Shown: positions 55,543 through 63,858 of the stretch, piece after piece | How the letters are laid out: every line of letters starts with the position of its first letter | Position numbering within the stretch: position 1 is the stretch's first letter | Assembly: GCF_014905555.1 (NCBI RefSeq) | Contig: NZ_BNGS01000009.1 | Location: forward strand, 329,892 to 393,891 | DNA from: Streptomyces sp. Y2F8-2 | Lineage (GTDB): Bacteria; Actinomycetota; Actinomycetes; Streptomycetales; Streptomycetaceae | Length of the DNA stretch: 64,000 nt | Direction: 5' to 3' | Notes under the pieces: generated by a model | What the model saw: only the letters and a program-made list of their open reading frames with translations | Database searches by the model: none | What the model was told of the DNA's origin: nothing | Translations under genes and position numbers: made by a program

Positions 55543-58509
55543 ATGAGCGGCCTCGACCCCAACGCCTACGTCGAAGACCGGTCGCCGGGCACCGGACGGC
55601 TTCGGCCGCGCGCCGCGTTCGCTTCCGACCTGCCCACGATCGCGCTCGACGGCGACTGGAGATTCCGACTGGCGTCGGGGCTGGACGACCTCATCGGGGA
55701 CTTCGCCGCGCCGGACTTCGACGACACCGCCTGGGACCTGCTCGCCGTGCCGTCCTGCTGGCAGATGACCGGCCTGCCCGGCGAGCCGCGCTACGGTGCC
55801 CCGGCCTACACCAACATCCTGTACCCGTTCCCGGTCGACCCGCCGCGGGTGCCCCGGCAGAACCCGACCGGCGAGTACCGCCGCGAGTTCGACGTTCCGG
55901 ACGGGTTCCCGGCATCGGCTGCGGTGCTCCGGTTCGAGGGTGTCGACTCCGCGTTCGCCGTGTGGCTCAACGGGATCCGGCTCGGCGACGGCAAGGGCAG
56001 CCGGCTGACCACCGAGTTCGACGTCTCCGCCGGTCTGCGGCCCGGCCGGAACGTACTCGCGGTCCGCGTGCACCAGTGGTCGTCCGGCAGCTACCTGGAA
56101 GACCAGGACATGTGGTGGCTGTCCGGGATCTTCCGGTCGGTGTCCGTGGCCGCCCGCGGTGTCGAGGACTTCTTCGTCCACGCCGCCTACGACCACACGA
56201 CGGGGCAGGGCACCCTGACCGTCGACGTCACCGCCCCCACCCGGGTGTCCCTGTCCGTGCCCGAGCTCGGCATATCCGCCGCCGATCCGGCCGGCCCGCA
56301 CGTGATCGACGGCATCGAGCCCTGGTCGGACGAGCAGCCGCGTCTGTACACGGGGGAACTGGTCTCCGAAGCCGGCGAGCGGATACCGCTGCGCATCGGC
56401 TTCCGCTCCGTGGCCGTCGTGGACGGCGTCCTGACCGTGAACGGCAGGCCGATCTCCCTGCGGGGCGTCAACCGCCACGAATGGCATCCGCTGACGGGGC
56501 GGACCCTGACCGAGGACACCATGGTGACCGACGTGCTGCTCATGAAGCAGCACAACATCAACGCGGTGCGCACCAGCCACTACCCGCCCGACCACCGTTT
56601 CCTGGACCTGTGCGACGAGCACGGCCTGTGGGTGTTCTGCGAGGGCGACCTCGAGACGCACGGCTTTGAACCCGGCGGCTGGCGGCGCAACCCCAGCGAC
56701 GACCCCGCGTGGCGCGAGGCCTACCTGGACCGGGCCGAGCGGCTGGTGGAGCGCGACAAGAACCACCCCTCGGTCATCGTCTGGTCGCTGGGCAACGAGT
56801 CCGGCACCGGAGCCAACCTGGCCGCCGCAGCCGCGTGGATCCGGCAGCGCGACGACAGCCGCCTGATCCATTACGAGGGCGACTTCGCGAGCTGCGCATA
56901 CGTCGACCTGTACTCCCGCATGTACATCGGTGTGGACGAGCTGGCCGCCGTGGGACGCGGCCAGGAGGCACCGACGGCTGATCCGGCCGACGACGCACAC
57001 CGCCGCGCCCTGCCGGCCGTGCTGTGCGAGTACGGACACGCCATGGGCACCGGCCCCGGCGGGCTGTCCGAGTACCAGCAGGTCATCGAGGCACATCCGC
57101 GCCTGGCCGGTGGATTCATCTGGGAGTGGATCGACCACGGGATCGCCCGGCTCACCGGGCAGGAGGACCCCCACACGTTCTACGCCTACGGCGGCGACTT
57201 CGGCGAGGAGGTCCACGACGGCAATTTCGTCGCCGACGGGCTGCTCTTCCCCGACCGCACGCCGTCGCCGGGTCTGGTCGAGTACAAGAAGGTCATCGAA
57301 CCGGTCCGGATCCACATCGACCCGGCGACCCGGCAGATCAGCGTGCACAACCTGCACCACGTCCGCGACAGCGGCTACCTGGACTTCCGCTGGACCGTCG
57401 AGGACGGCGGCGAGCCGGTGGGCTCCGGCGGCCTGACCGTGCCCGCGACCGCTCCGGGCGCGACGACGACCGTCGAATGGCCCGCCGAGGTCACCGCCGC
57501 GCTCGATGCGGCGCGCAAGAACGACTCCGGCCACGAGGTGTGGCTGACCGTGACCGCGGTGCTCGCCGCCGACGAGACCTGGGCCGGGGCCGGTCACGAG
57601 ATCGCCTGGGCCCAGGGGCTGGTCGTGGCTCCGGCCGCCTCACCCGTCCCCTTCACTCCGGCGCCGGCGATCGCCCGTGACGGGTACATCGCACTGGGGC
57701 CCGCGCGGTTCGACGCCCGCACGGGGGTGCTGATACGGCTCGGCGACCTGGAGCTCGACGGTCCGAGGCTGGACGTCTGGCGGGCCCCGATCGACAACGA
57801 CCTGCTCAGCGCCTTCGGCGAGCCGCAGATCGGCGCTTGGCTCGCCGCCGGACTGCACCGGATGCGCCACGATGTCCTGGGTGTCGAGCCCGACGCGTCG
57901 GGTCTCACGGTCACCGCCCGGCTGGCCGCCGCCGGGTCCTCCTCCGGGCTCGGTGTGGTCTACCGCTGGACGGCCTGCGACACACCGGATGCGGGCCAGG
58001 CCCGGCTCCGGCTGGAAGCCGTCGTCACCCCCGACGGCCCATGGTCGGTGCCGCTGCCCCGACTGGGGGTCGCGATGTCGCTGCCCGGCACCGACGCCGA
58101 AGTCGAGTGGTTCGGTCCCGGTCCCGGTGAGGCGTACCGCGACTCCCGCGCCGCGGCTCGCGTCGGCCGCCACCTGTCGACCGTCTCGGCGATGCAGATC
58201 CCTCAGGTCCGCCCGCAGGAGAACGGCAACCGCCACCAAGTCCGCCGAGCCAGGATCACCACCCCGGACGGCACCCTGCTCATCACCGGCGACCCGGTCA
58301 TCGACCTGACAGTTCGTCCATGGAGCACCGAAGCCCTGGCCGCCGCGGCCCACCAGCACGACCTGGTCCGCGACGGCAGACTCCATCTGCACCTCGACCA
58401 CGCCCACCACGGCCTCGGCAGCACGGCCTGCGGCCCGGGCCCGTCGGCACCGCACGTCCTGGCCGCGGTCACCACCGCGTTCGGCGTGGAGTTCAGCAGC
58501 AGCCGGTAG
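55543..58509 (+). CDS. GH2 beta-galactosidase (LacZ type), intracellular
   Basis: 988 residues, no signal peptide. Sugar-binding domain (about 30-200; PAYTNILYPFPVDPPRVPRQ), immunoglobulin-like domain, TIM barrel (about 290-590) and the LacZ small-chain C-terminal domain (about 705-980). Acid/base Glu in VWSLGNESGTGANL and nucleophile Glu in AVLCEYGHAMGTGPGG; INAVRTSHYPPDHRFLDLCD is signature 1. Cleaves imported beta-galactosides. First gene of the uptake arm after LacI; the sugar-binding lipoprotein gene follows in 67 bp. Confidence 0.95.
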   Translation: MSGLDPNAYVEDRSPGTGRLRPRAAFASDLPTIALDGDWRFRLASGLDDLIGDFAAPDFDDTAWDLLAVPSCWQMTGLPGEPRYGAPAYTNILYPFPVDPPRVPRQNPTGEYRREFDVPDGFPASAAVLRFEGVDSAFAVWLNGIRLGDGKGSRLTTEFDVSAGLRPGRNVLAVRVHQWSSGSYLEDQDMWWLSGIFRSVSVAARGVEDFFVHAAYDHTTGQGTLTVDVTAPTRVSLSVPELGISAADPAGPHVIDGIEPWSDEQPRLYTGELVSEAGERIPLRIGFRSVAVVDGVLTVNGRPISLRGVNRHEWHPLTGRTLTEDTMVTDVLLMKQHNINAVRTSHYPPDHRFLDLCDEHGLWVFCEGDLETHGFEPGGWRRNPSDDPAWREAYLDRAERLVERDKNHPSVIVWSLGNESGTGANLAAAAAWIRQRDDSRLIHYEGDFASCAYVDLYSRMYIGVDELAAVGRGQEAPTADPADDAHRRALPAVLCEYGHAMGTGPGGLSEYQQVIEAHPRLAGGFIWEWIDHGIARLTGQEDPHTFYAYGGDFGEEVHDGNFVADGLLFPDRTPSPGLVEYKKVIEPVRIHIDPATRQISVHNLHHVRDSGYLDFRWTVEDGGEPVGSGGLTVPATAPGATTTVEWPAEVTAALDAARKNDSGHEVWLTVTAVLAADETWAGAGHEIAWAQGLVVAPAASPVPFTPAPAIARDGYIALGPARFDARTGVLIRLGDLELDGPRLDVWRAPIDNDLLSAFGEPQIGAWLAAGLHRMRHDVLGVEPDASGLTVTARLAAAGSSSGLGVVYRWTACDTPDAGQARLRLEAVVTPDGPWSVPLPRLGVAMSLPGTDAEVEWFGPGPGEAYRDSRAAARVGRHLSTVSAMQIPQVRPQENGNRHQVRRARITTPDGTLLITGDPVIDLTVRPWSTEALAAAAHQHDLVRDGRLHLHLDHAHHGLGSTACGPGPSAPHVLAAVTTAFGVEFSSSR

Positions 58510-58576
58510 ACGGGCCTTGCCCGCCCGCCCACCGGCCATCCATCAAGTCAGCCCCTGTCACAGAAGGTTCCCTCAC

Positions 58577-59887
58577 ATGGACAGCACCACCATACGCACC
58601 CGCAGACTTCTGACGATCACCACCGCGGCGCTCCTCGTGGCCGGCCTCGGCGCGTGCAGCAGCACCAAGAGCACCTCCGACAACGCGGACAAGAGCCAGG
58701 CCGGGCCGGTGAAGATGGAGTTCTGGGGCTGGGCCGGCTACGAGAAGATCGTCGACCAGTGGAACGCCTCCCACCCGAACATCAAGATCACCTTCAAGAA
58801 GATCCCGTCGGGCCCCAAGGGCGGCTACACCCAGATCAGCAACGCACTCACCGCCGGCAAGGGCCCGTGTCTGGCCCAGATCGAGTACCAGACCATCCCG
58901 TCGATGCTCGTGAAGAACTCGGTCATGGACATCACGCAGTACGCGAGCGACGGCATGGACAAGTACGTCCCGTCGGCCGTCTCCTCCTCCAGCGTCGGCG
59001 GCAAGATCTACGGGGTTCCGGTGGACGTCGGCCCGATGGTCCTCTTCTACCGCAAGGACCTGTTCGCCAAGTACGGCATCACCAAGCCGCCGGCCACCTG
59101 GGCCGAGTACAAGGCCGACGCCGAGAAGGTCACCGCCGCCGACCCCGGTGTGAAGTTCGGCCCCATGCTCGGCGACGCCGGCGGTTTGGCGGCCTTCACC
59201 CTGCAGACCGGCCAGTCCTGGTACTCGGCCAAGGGAGACAGCTGGACCGTCAGCATCGACAACCCCGGCACCCGCAAGGTCGCCTCCTACTGGCAGGACC
59301 TGAAGGACAAGGGGCTGGTGTCGAAGACCGGCAGCGCCTGGGACCCGCAGTTCAACAAGGCCTCGGAAGCCGGCAAGGTGCTGACGTTCGTCGGCCCGGC
59401 CTGGGCCGCCGGCGGTCTGAAGTCGGACCTGAAGGGCGAGGCCGGCAAGTGGAGGGTCGCCCCGATGCCGACCTGGGAGGCCGGCGACGGCAAGAGCGCC
59501 AGCGGCGGCGGCTCGGCCACCTCGGTGATGACCGGGTGCAAGACGCCCCGCGAAGCAGTGCAGTTCGCCGATTTCCTGTCCAGTGACCCGCAGGCCGTGA
59601 AGACGGGCATCGAAGGCGGGCTGTACCCGGCGTCGAAGGCCGGTCAGGAAGACCCGTCACTCACGGGGGGTGACCCGTACTTCGGCGGCCAGAAGGTCGG
59701 TGACGTGTACAAGGCCTCCGCCGCGCAGGTGCCCAGCACCTGGACCAACGGCCCGACCTTCCAGCAGGTCGAGTCGGACTTCACCGGTGCCATCGGTCAG
59801 GGCACCCTGCCGGACGCGGTCACCAAGGTCCAGGCCTCGACGGTCGCCGCGATCAAGAAGCTCGGACTGTCGGTGACCAACGGCTGA
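58577..59887 (+). CDS. ABC sugar-binding lipoprotein
   Basis: 436 residues. Lipobox VAGLGACSS makes Cys27 the lipidated residue. Family 1 solute-binding protein: VKMEFWGWAGYEKIVDQWNA, GKGPCLAQIEYQTIPSMLV, IYGVPVDVGPMVLFYRKDLF, GSATSVMTGCKTPREAVQF. It captures oligosaccharide at the outer membrane face and delivers it to the two permeases that follow. ATG at 58577 behind AGAAGG. Confidence 0.94.
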   Translation: MDSTTIRTRRLLTITTAALLVAGLGACSSTKSTSDNADKSQAGPVKMEFWGWAGYEKIVDQWNASHPNIKITFKKIPSGPKGGYTQISNALTAGKGPCLAQIEYQTIPSMLVKNSVMDITQYASDGMDKYVPSAVSSSSVGGKIYGVPVDVGPMVLFYRKDLFAKYGITKPPATWAEYKADAEKVTAADPGVKFGPMLGDAGGLAAFTLQTGQSWYSAKGDSWTVSIDNPGTRKVASYWQDLKDKGLVSKTGSAWDPQFNKASEAGKVLTFVGPAWAAGGLKSDLKGEAGKWRVAPMPTWEAGDGKSASGGGSATSVMTGCKTPREAVQFADFLSSDPQAVKTGIEGGLYPASKAGQEDPSLTGGDPYFGGQKVGDVYKASAAQVPSTWTNGPTFQQVESDFTGAIGQGTLPDAVTKVQASTVAAIKKLGLSVTNG

Positions 59888-59914
59888 GGCAGCGGGACTT
59901 CAGCCCCCGATGGA

Positions 59915-59948
59915 TTCCCGCGGCCGCCAGTGTCCGGCGCCGCGGGAA
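59915..59948 (+). promoter_or_regulatory. Intercistronic hairpin between binding protein and permease
   Basis: TTCCCGCGGC and GCCGCGGGAA form a perfect 10-bp stem with a 14-nt loop, 28 bp after the binding-protein stop. Hairpins here usually stabilise the upstream message or reduce permease expression relative to the binding protein. Confidence 0.65.
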
Positions 59949-59985
59949 CCCGCTCCCTGACGACGAACCGCCCAGCGAGGTTTCC

Positions 59986-60966
59986 ATGAGCAGTCCCAGC
60001 AGCACCCGGACCGCGTCACCGCCGCGACCGGCGCCCGCGGCCACCCGCCGCGTCTCCCCCTCCGGTCGGCCGCGGCGCACCGGCCGCCGCAACGCGCTGA
60101 CCGCGTCGGGTTTCCTGGCGCCGTTCGCGGTGCTCTTCCTGTCCATGATGGTCGCGCCGATCTGTTACGCGATCTACCAGAGCTTCTTCACCGTCCACCG
60201 CGCCGGGCTGTTCGGCGGTGCGCAGACCACGGAGTTCGCGGGACTGTCCAACTACGCCGACGCCTTCAGCGACCACGACTTCATCGCGTCGATCGTCCGG
60301 GTCGTGCTGCTGGGCTGCGTCCAGGTCCCGGTCATGCTCGGCCTGGCTCTCCTGCTCGCACTCCTGCTGGACTCCCGCTCGGCCCGGCTGCGGAAAACCT
60401 ACCGGCTCACGTTCTTCCTGCCGTACGCGCTGCCGGGTGCGATCGCCGCGGTGATGTGGTCCTTCCTGCTGCTGAAAGACCTCTCGCCGTTCACCGGACC
60501 GCTGTCCCACATCGGGATGCACGTCGACTTCCTGTCGCCGTCGTGGGTTCCGGCCTCGATCGGGAACATGCTCACGTGGGGCTGGACCGGCTACAACATG
60601 CTGATCATCTACTCCGCGCTGCAGACGATCCCCGCCGAGGTGACGGAGGCCGCCGCGCTCGACGGCTGCACCGGCTGGCGCCTGGCGTGGGCGGTGAAGA
60701 TCCCGCTGGTGCGCCCCGCGCTGGTGCTGACCACGGTCTTCTCCATCATCGGGACAGCGCAGCTGTACACCGAGCCGGCAGTGCTGGTCAGCGCGCGCAT
60801 CCCGGGCGTCGACCCGAAGTTCTCCCCGATCATGAACACGACCCTGGGCATGGACGTGGGCGGCCAGAACCTGGCCGCCGCCGAGTCCGTCGTGCTCGCG
60901 CTGATCACCCTCGTGCTCTCGTTCGGATTCCTCAAGTACAACCAGCGCAAGGGAGCGATGGCATGA
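59986..60966 (+). CDS. ABC sugar permease, MalF type
   Basis: 326 residues, six predicted membrane helices after a basic, proline-rich N-terminus. The cytoplasmic EAA loop reads EVTEAAALDGCTGWRLAWAV followed by KIPLVRPAL. It opens the inner half of the channel with the second permease. Its stop overlaps the next start (ATGA). Confidence 0.94.
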   Translation: MSSPSSTRTASPPRPAPAATRRVSPSGRPRRTGRRNALTASGFLAPFAVLFLSMMVAPICYAIYQSFFTVHRAGLFGGAQTTEFAGLSNYADAFSDHDFIASIVRVVLLGCVQVPVMLGLALLLALLLDSRSARLRKTYRLTFFLPYALPGAIAAVMWSFLLLKDLSPFTGPLSHIGMHVDFLSPSWVPASIGNMLTWGWTGYNMLIIYSALQTIPAEVTEAAALDGCTGWRLAWAVKIPLVRPALVLTTVFSIIGTAQLYTEPAVLVSARIPGVDPKFSPIMNTTLGMDVGGQNLAAAESVVLALITLVLSFGFLKYNQRKGAMA

Positions 60967-61841
60967 GCGTGATTCCGGCCGGCCGACCGACCCGACCGCC
61001 CCGGCGCGGCAGCGACATCGCGAGCAAGGTCGTCGTCAACGGCGTGCTGGGCCTGATGGCCCTGTACACGCTGATCCCGCTGTGGTGGCTGTTCGTCTCC
61101 TCGACCAAGGAATCGGGCTACCTCTACACCGGTACGCCGCTGTGGTTCTCCCACTTCGACCTGGTCACCAACATCAGGAACGTGTTCAGCTTCGAGGACG
61201 GCATCTTCCCCACCTGGCTCGCCAACAGCGCGCTGTACAGCCTCGTCGGCGCCGCCGTCGGCACCCTGCTGTCCGCGATGGCCGGCTACGCGCTGTCGAA
61301 GTTCACCTTCCGCGGCCGCGAAAGCGTGTTCAACGTCATCCTCGCCTCGGTGCTCATTCCGGCGCCGATGTTCGCCCTGCCGTTGTTCCTGCTCATGGCC
61401 AAGCTCGACATCACCAACTCCTACTGGTCGGTGCTGCTGCCCAGCTGTGTCAGCCCGTTCGGCGTCTACCTGTGCCGGATCTTCGCCGCGTCGTCCGTCC
61501 CGGACGAACTCCTTGAGGCCGCACGGCTCGACGGAGCAGGCGAACAGCGCACCTTCTTCCGGATCGCCCTGCCGCTGATGTCCCCGGCACTGGTGACCGT
61601 CTTCCTGTTCCAGTTCGTCGGCATCTGGAACAACTACCTGCTGCCCTCGCTCATGCTCAACACCCCCTCACTGCAGCCCGTCACGGTGGGCCTGGTGCAG
61701 TGGCGCTCGGAGTTCGCCAGCGGAGTGCCGCTGCTGCTGCCGATCACCGGTGCGTTCCTGTCGCTGATCCCTCTGCTCGTCGCCTTCGTCAGTCTCCAGC
61801 GGTTCTGGCGCAAGGGCCTGACCGCAGGCTCCGTCAAGTAG
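60963..61841 (+). CDS. ABC sugar permease, MalG type
   Basis: 292 residues, six helices. EAA loop: ELLEAARLDGAGEQRTFFRI then ALPLMSPALV. Coupled by ATGA to the first permease. No ATP-binding gene follows, so a shared ATPase such as MsiK must energise the importer, the usual arrangement in Streptomyces carbohydrate systems. Confidence 0.94.
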   Translation: MSVIPAGRPTRPPRRGSDIASKVVVNGVLGLMALYTLIPLWWLFVSSTKESGYLYTGTPLWFSHFDLVTNIRNVFSFEDGIFPTWLANSALYSLVGAAVGTLLSAMAGYALSKFTFRGRESVFNVILASVLIPAPMFALPLFLLMAKLDITNSYWSVLLPSCVSPFGVYLCRIFAASSVPDELLEAARLDGAGEQRTFFRIALPLMSPALVTVFLFQFVGIWNNYLLPSLMLNTPSLQPVTVGLVQWRSEFASGVPLLLPITGAFLSLIPLLVAFVSLQRFWRKGLTAGSVK

Positions 61842-61888
61842 CGCGTTCGCTGCCCCACGCCCATCCTGACCCGCAAAGGACCACTGCA

Positions 61889-63388
61889 TTGCCCCGCGCC
61901 CACGTCATTCTCGACAAGCAGGCCGTCATCGCTCCTGTCCGACGCCGCACCTTCGGCTCGTTCGTCGAACACCTCGGCCGCTGCGTGTACACCGGGCTCT
62001 ACGAGCCGGAACACCCGAGCGCCAACGACGACGGGTTCCGTATGGACGTCGTCGAACTGGTCAGGGAGCTGGGCACCAGGACCGTCCGCTACCCGGGCGG
62101 CAACTTCGTCTCCGGCTTCCGCTGGGAGGACTCGGTCGGCCCACGCGACAAGCGCCCGGTCCGCCGCGACCTCGCCTGGCATTCGCTGGAGTCGAACCAG
62201 GTCGGCCTGGACGAGTTCGCCCGCTGGCTCAAGCTCACCGACTCCGAGATGATGCTCGCGGTCAACCTCGGCACGCGCGGCATCCTGCCCGCCCTTGACC
62301 TGCTCGAGTACGCCAACCACCCCTCCGGTACGGCGCTGTCGGACCTGCGTGTCGCCAACGGCACACCGGAGCCGCACAACATCCGCATGTGGTGCCTCGG
62401 CAACGAGATGGACGGACCCTGGCAGACCGGTTTCCTGAACGCCGACGACTACGGCAAGCTCGCCGCCCGTACCGCCGGCGCGATGAAGATGGCCGACAAG
62501 GACCTCGAACTCGTGGTCTGCGGCTCCTCCGGCTCCTGGATGCCGACCTTCGGCGACTGGGAGCGCACGGTGCTCGAGCACACCTACGACCACGTCGACT
62601 ACGTCTCCTGCCACGCCTACTACCAGGAGCTCGACGGCGACCTCGGCTCCTTCCTCGCCTCGGCGACCGACATGGACTACTTCATCGACACCGTCGTCGC
62701 GACCGCCGACCACGTGGGCTACAAGAAACGCTCCAAGAAGAAGATCAACATCTCGTTCGACGAGTGGAACGTCTGGTACCAGAAGGAGTTCCATGAGTCC
62801 GACGAGGTCAACGACGAGTGGCGGCACGCCCCCCGGCAGCTGGAGGACGTCTACTCGGTGGCGGACGCCGTCGTCGTCGGCAACCTGCTGATGACGCTGC
62901 TCAAGCACAGCGACCGCGTCACCTCGGCCTCGCTCGCGCAACTGGTCAACGTGATCGCACCGATCATGACCGAGCCCGGCGGCCCTGCCTGGCGGCAGAC
63001 GACCTTCTACCCGTTCTCGATCACCAGCCGGCTCGCCGCCGGTGAGGTGATCCGGCCCGTTGTCGAGGCGCCGACCTACACGACGGCACGCCATGGCGAG
63101 GCGTCCGTCGTCGACGCCGTCGCGACCGTCGACGAGGACCGGGCCGCGGTCTTCCTCGTCAACCGTGGGCTTTCGCAGGCCACTCAGGTCACCGTCGATG
63201 TGCGCAGCCTCGGCTCCTCGCGGATTCTGGAGGCGGTCACACTCGCCGACCCGGATGCGTATGCGAAGAACACACTCACCGAGCAGAACCGCGTGACCCC
63301 GCACGCGAACCCGAGCGCGATCCTGTCCGACGGGCTGCTCAGCATCGAGCTGCCGCCGGTGTCGTGGACCGCAATCGCGCTGGGCTGA
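61889..63388 (+). CDS. GH51 alpha-L-arabinofuranosidase, intracellular
   Basis: 499 residues from a TTG at 61889, which has AAAGGA 8 bp upstream; the next ATG is far inside the conserved domain. No signal peptide. TIM barrel with RTFGSFVEHLGRCVYTGLYE, RYPGGNFVSGFRWEDSVGP, acid/base Glu in MWCLGNEMDGPWQ and nucleophile Glu in NISFDEWNVWYQK, then a C-terminal beta-sandwich. Releases terminal L-arabinofuranose from imported oligosaccharides. Last gene of the uptake arm; the IS relic begins directly at its stop. Confidence 0.95.
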   Translation: MPRAHVILDKQAVIAPVRRRTFGSFVEHLGRCVYTGLYEPEHPSANDDGFRMDVVELVRELGTRTVRYPGGNFVSGFRWEDSVGPRDKRPVRRDLAWHSLESNQVGLDEFARWLKLTDSEMMLAVNLGTRGILPALDLLEYANHPSGTALSDLRVANGTPEPHNIRMWCLGNEMDGPWQTGFLNADDYGKLAARTAGAMKMADKDLELVVCGSSGSWMPTFGDWERTVLEHTYDHVDYVSCHAYYQELDGDLGSFLASATDMDYFIDTVVATADHVGYKKRSKKKINISFDEWNVWYQKEFHESDEVNDEWRHAPRQLEDVYSVADAVVVGNLLMTLLKHSDRVTSASLAQLVNVIAPIMTEPGGPAWRQTTFYPFSITSRLAAGEVIRPVVEAPTYTTARHGEASVVDAVATVDEDRAAVFLVNRGLSQATQVTVDVRSLGSSRILEAVTLADPDAYAKNTLTEQNRVTPHANPSAILSDGLLSIELPPVSWTAIALG

Positions 63389-63613
63389 GTGACTGTCACC
63401 GCCGCCGGCATGCAAGACCGCGACGGCGCTCACCGACTGCTGGCGCTGCTGCGCGAACGGTTCTCCACGATCAGTCTCGTCTGGGCCGATGGCGGCTACG
63501 CCGGACGTCTGGTGGCCTGAGCCAAGACCGTTCTGCGACTGACCGTGACAATCGTCAAACGTACCGACAAAACCGCCGGTTTCGTTGTCCTGCCCCGCAG
63601 GTGGGTCGTCGAG
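63389..63613 (+). pseudogene. IS5-family transposase fragment with internal stop
   Basis: Reads VTVTAAGMQDRDGAHRLLAL, VWADGGYAGRLVA, stop (TGA at 63518-63520 where the family has Trp), AKTVLRLTVTIVKR and VVLPRRWVVE. These are the catalytic-Asp and catalytic-Glu regions of an IS5-type DDE transposase. Both ends are missing: it begins at the GH51 stop and breaks off right after the Glu. Dead element. Confidence 0.85.
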
Positions 63614-63713
63614 ACGTGTCAAGCGCAGTGCACGTCGGCGAGTTTGTGCTGGTCAACGTGGGCGATGAGCCGGTGCGGCCAGCAGCTCTCGCGGCGTGTG
63701 GCGATCCAGCCGC
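63614..63713. other. Unassigned junction segment
   Basis: 100 bp between the transposase fragment and the right repeat. On the minus strand a short frame reads PHRLIAHVDQHKLADVHCA, perhaps another eroded element, but I cannot assign it. Confidence 0.35.
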
Positions 63714-63793
63714 GCGGTGCGGCCGCGCAGGGGCAGCGGATCGCGTCGGAGCTCTTCGGGCGTGGGCTGCGGGAGTCGGGGCACGGTCGCCAT
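63714..63793 (-). pseudogene. SDR N-terminal fragment (right repeat copy)
   Basis: Duplicate of the first 26 codons of the SDR gene (ATG at 63793; MATVPRLPQPTPEELRRD), cut off at 63714 before the cofactor-binding loop. It shows the insertion split a pre-existing gene or brought a partial copy. Confidence 0.9.
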
Positions 63794-63858
63794 GATGCGG
63801 ACGGCGGGCGCCGCACGCACCCGGTTTTCCCACGCCCCGAGGTACGGCGGGCGGTCGG

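Larger units (their letters stand above)
44200..63713. mobile_element. Inserted 19.5-kb glycan-utilisation island between direct repeats
   Basis: The interval splits what was one SDR-rhodanese locus: intact SDR plus broken rhodanese on the left, broken SDR plus (partial) rhodanese on the right. It contains secreted glycosidases, a LacI regulator, an importer and intracellular glycosidases, a ParA relic at one end and an IS5-type transposase relic at the other. No integrase, recombinase or att core is visible. Repeats of about 300 bp suggest single-crossover integration of a circle or unequal duplication, not transposition. Confidence 0.8.

Noticed and set aside
44200..63713. Island considered a classical ICE or composite transposon
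   Set aside because: No integrase, relaxase, FtsK-type transfer gene or intact IS pair; only relics, and the flanking repeats are not insertion sequences.
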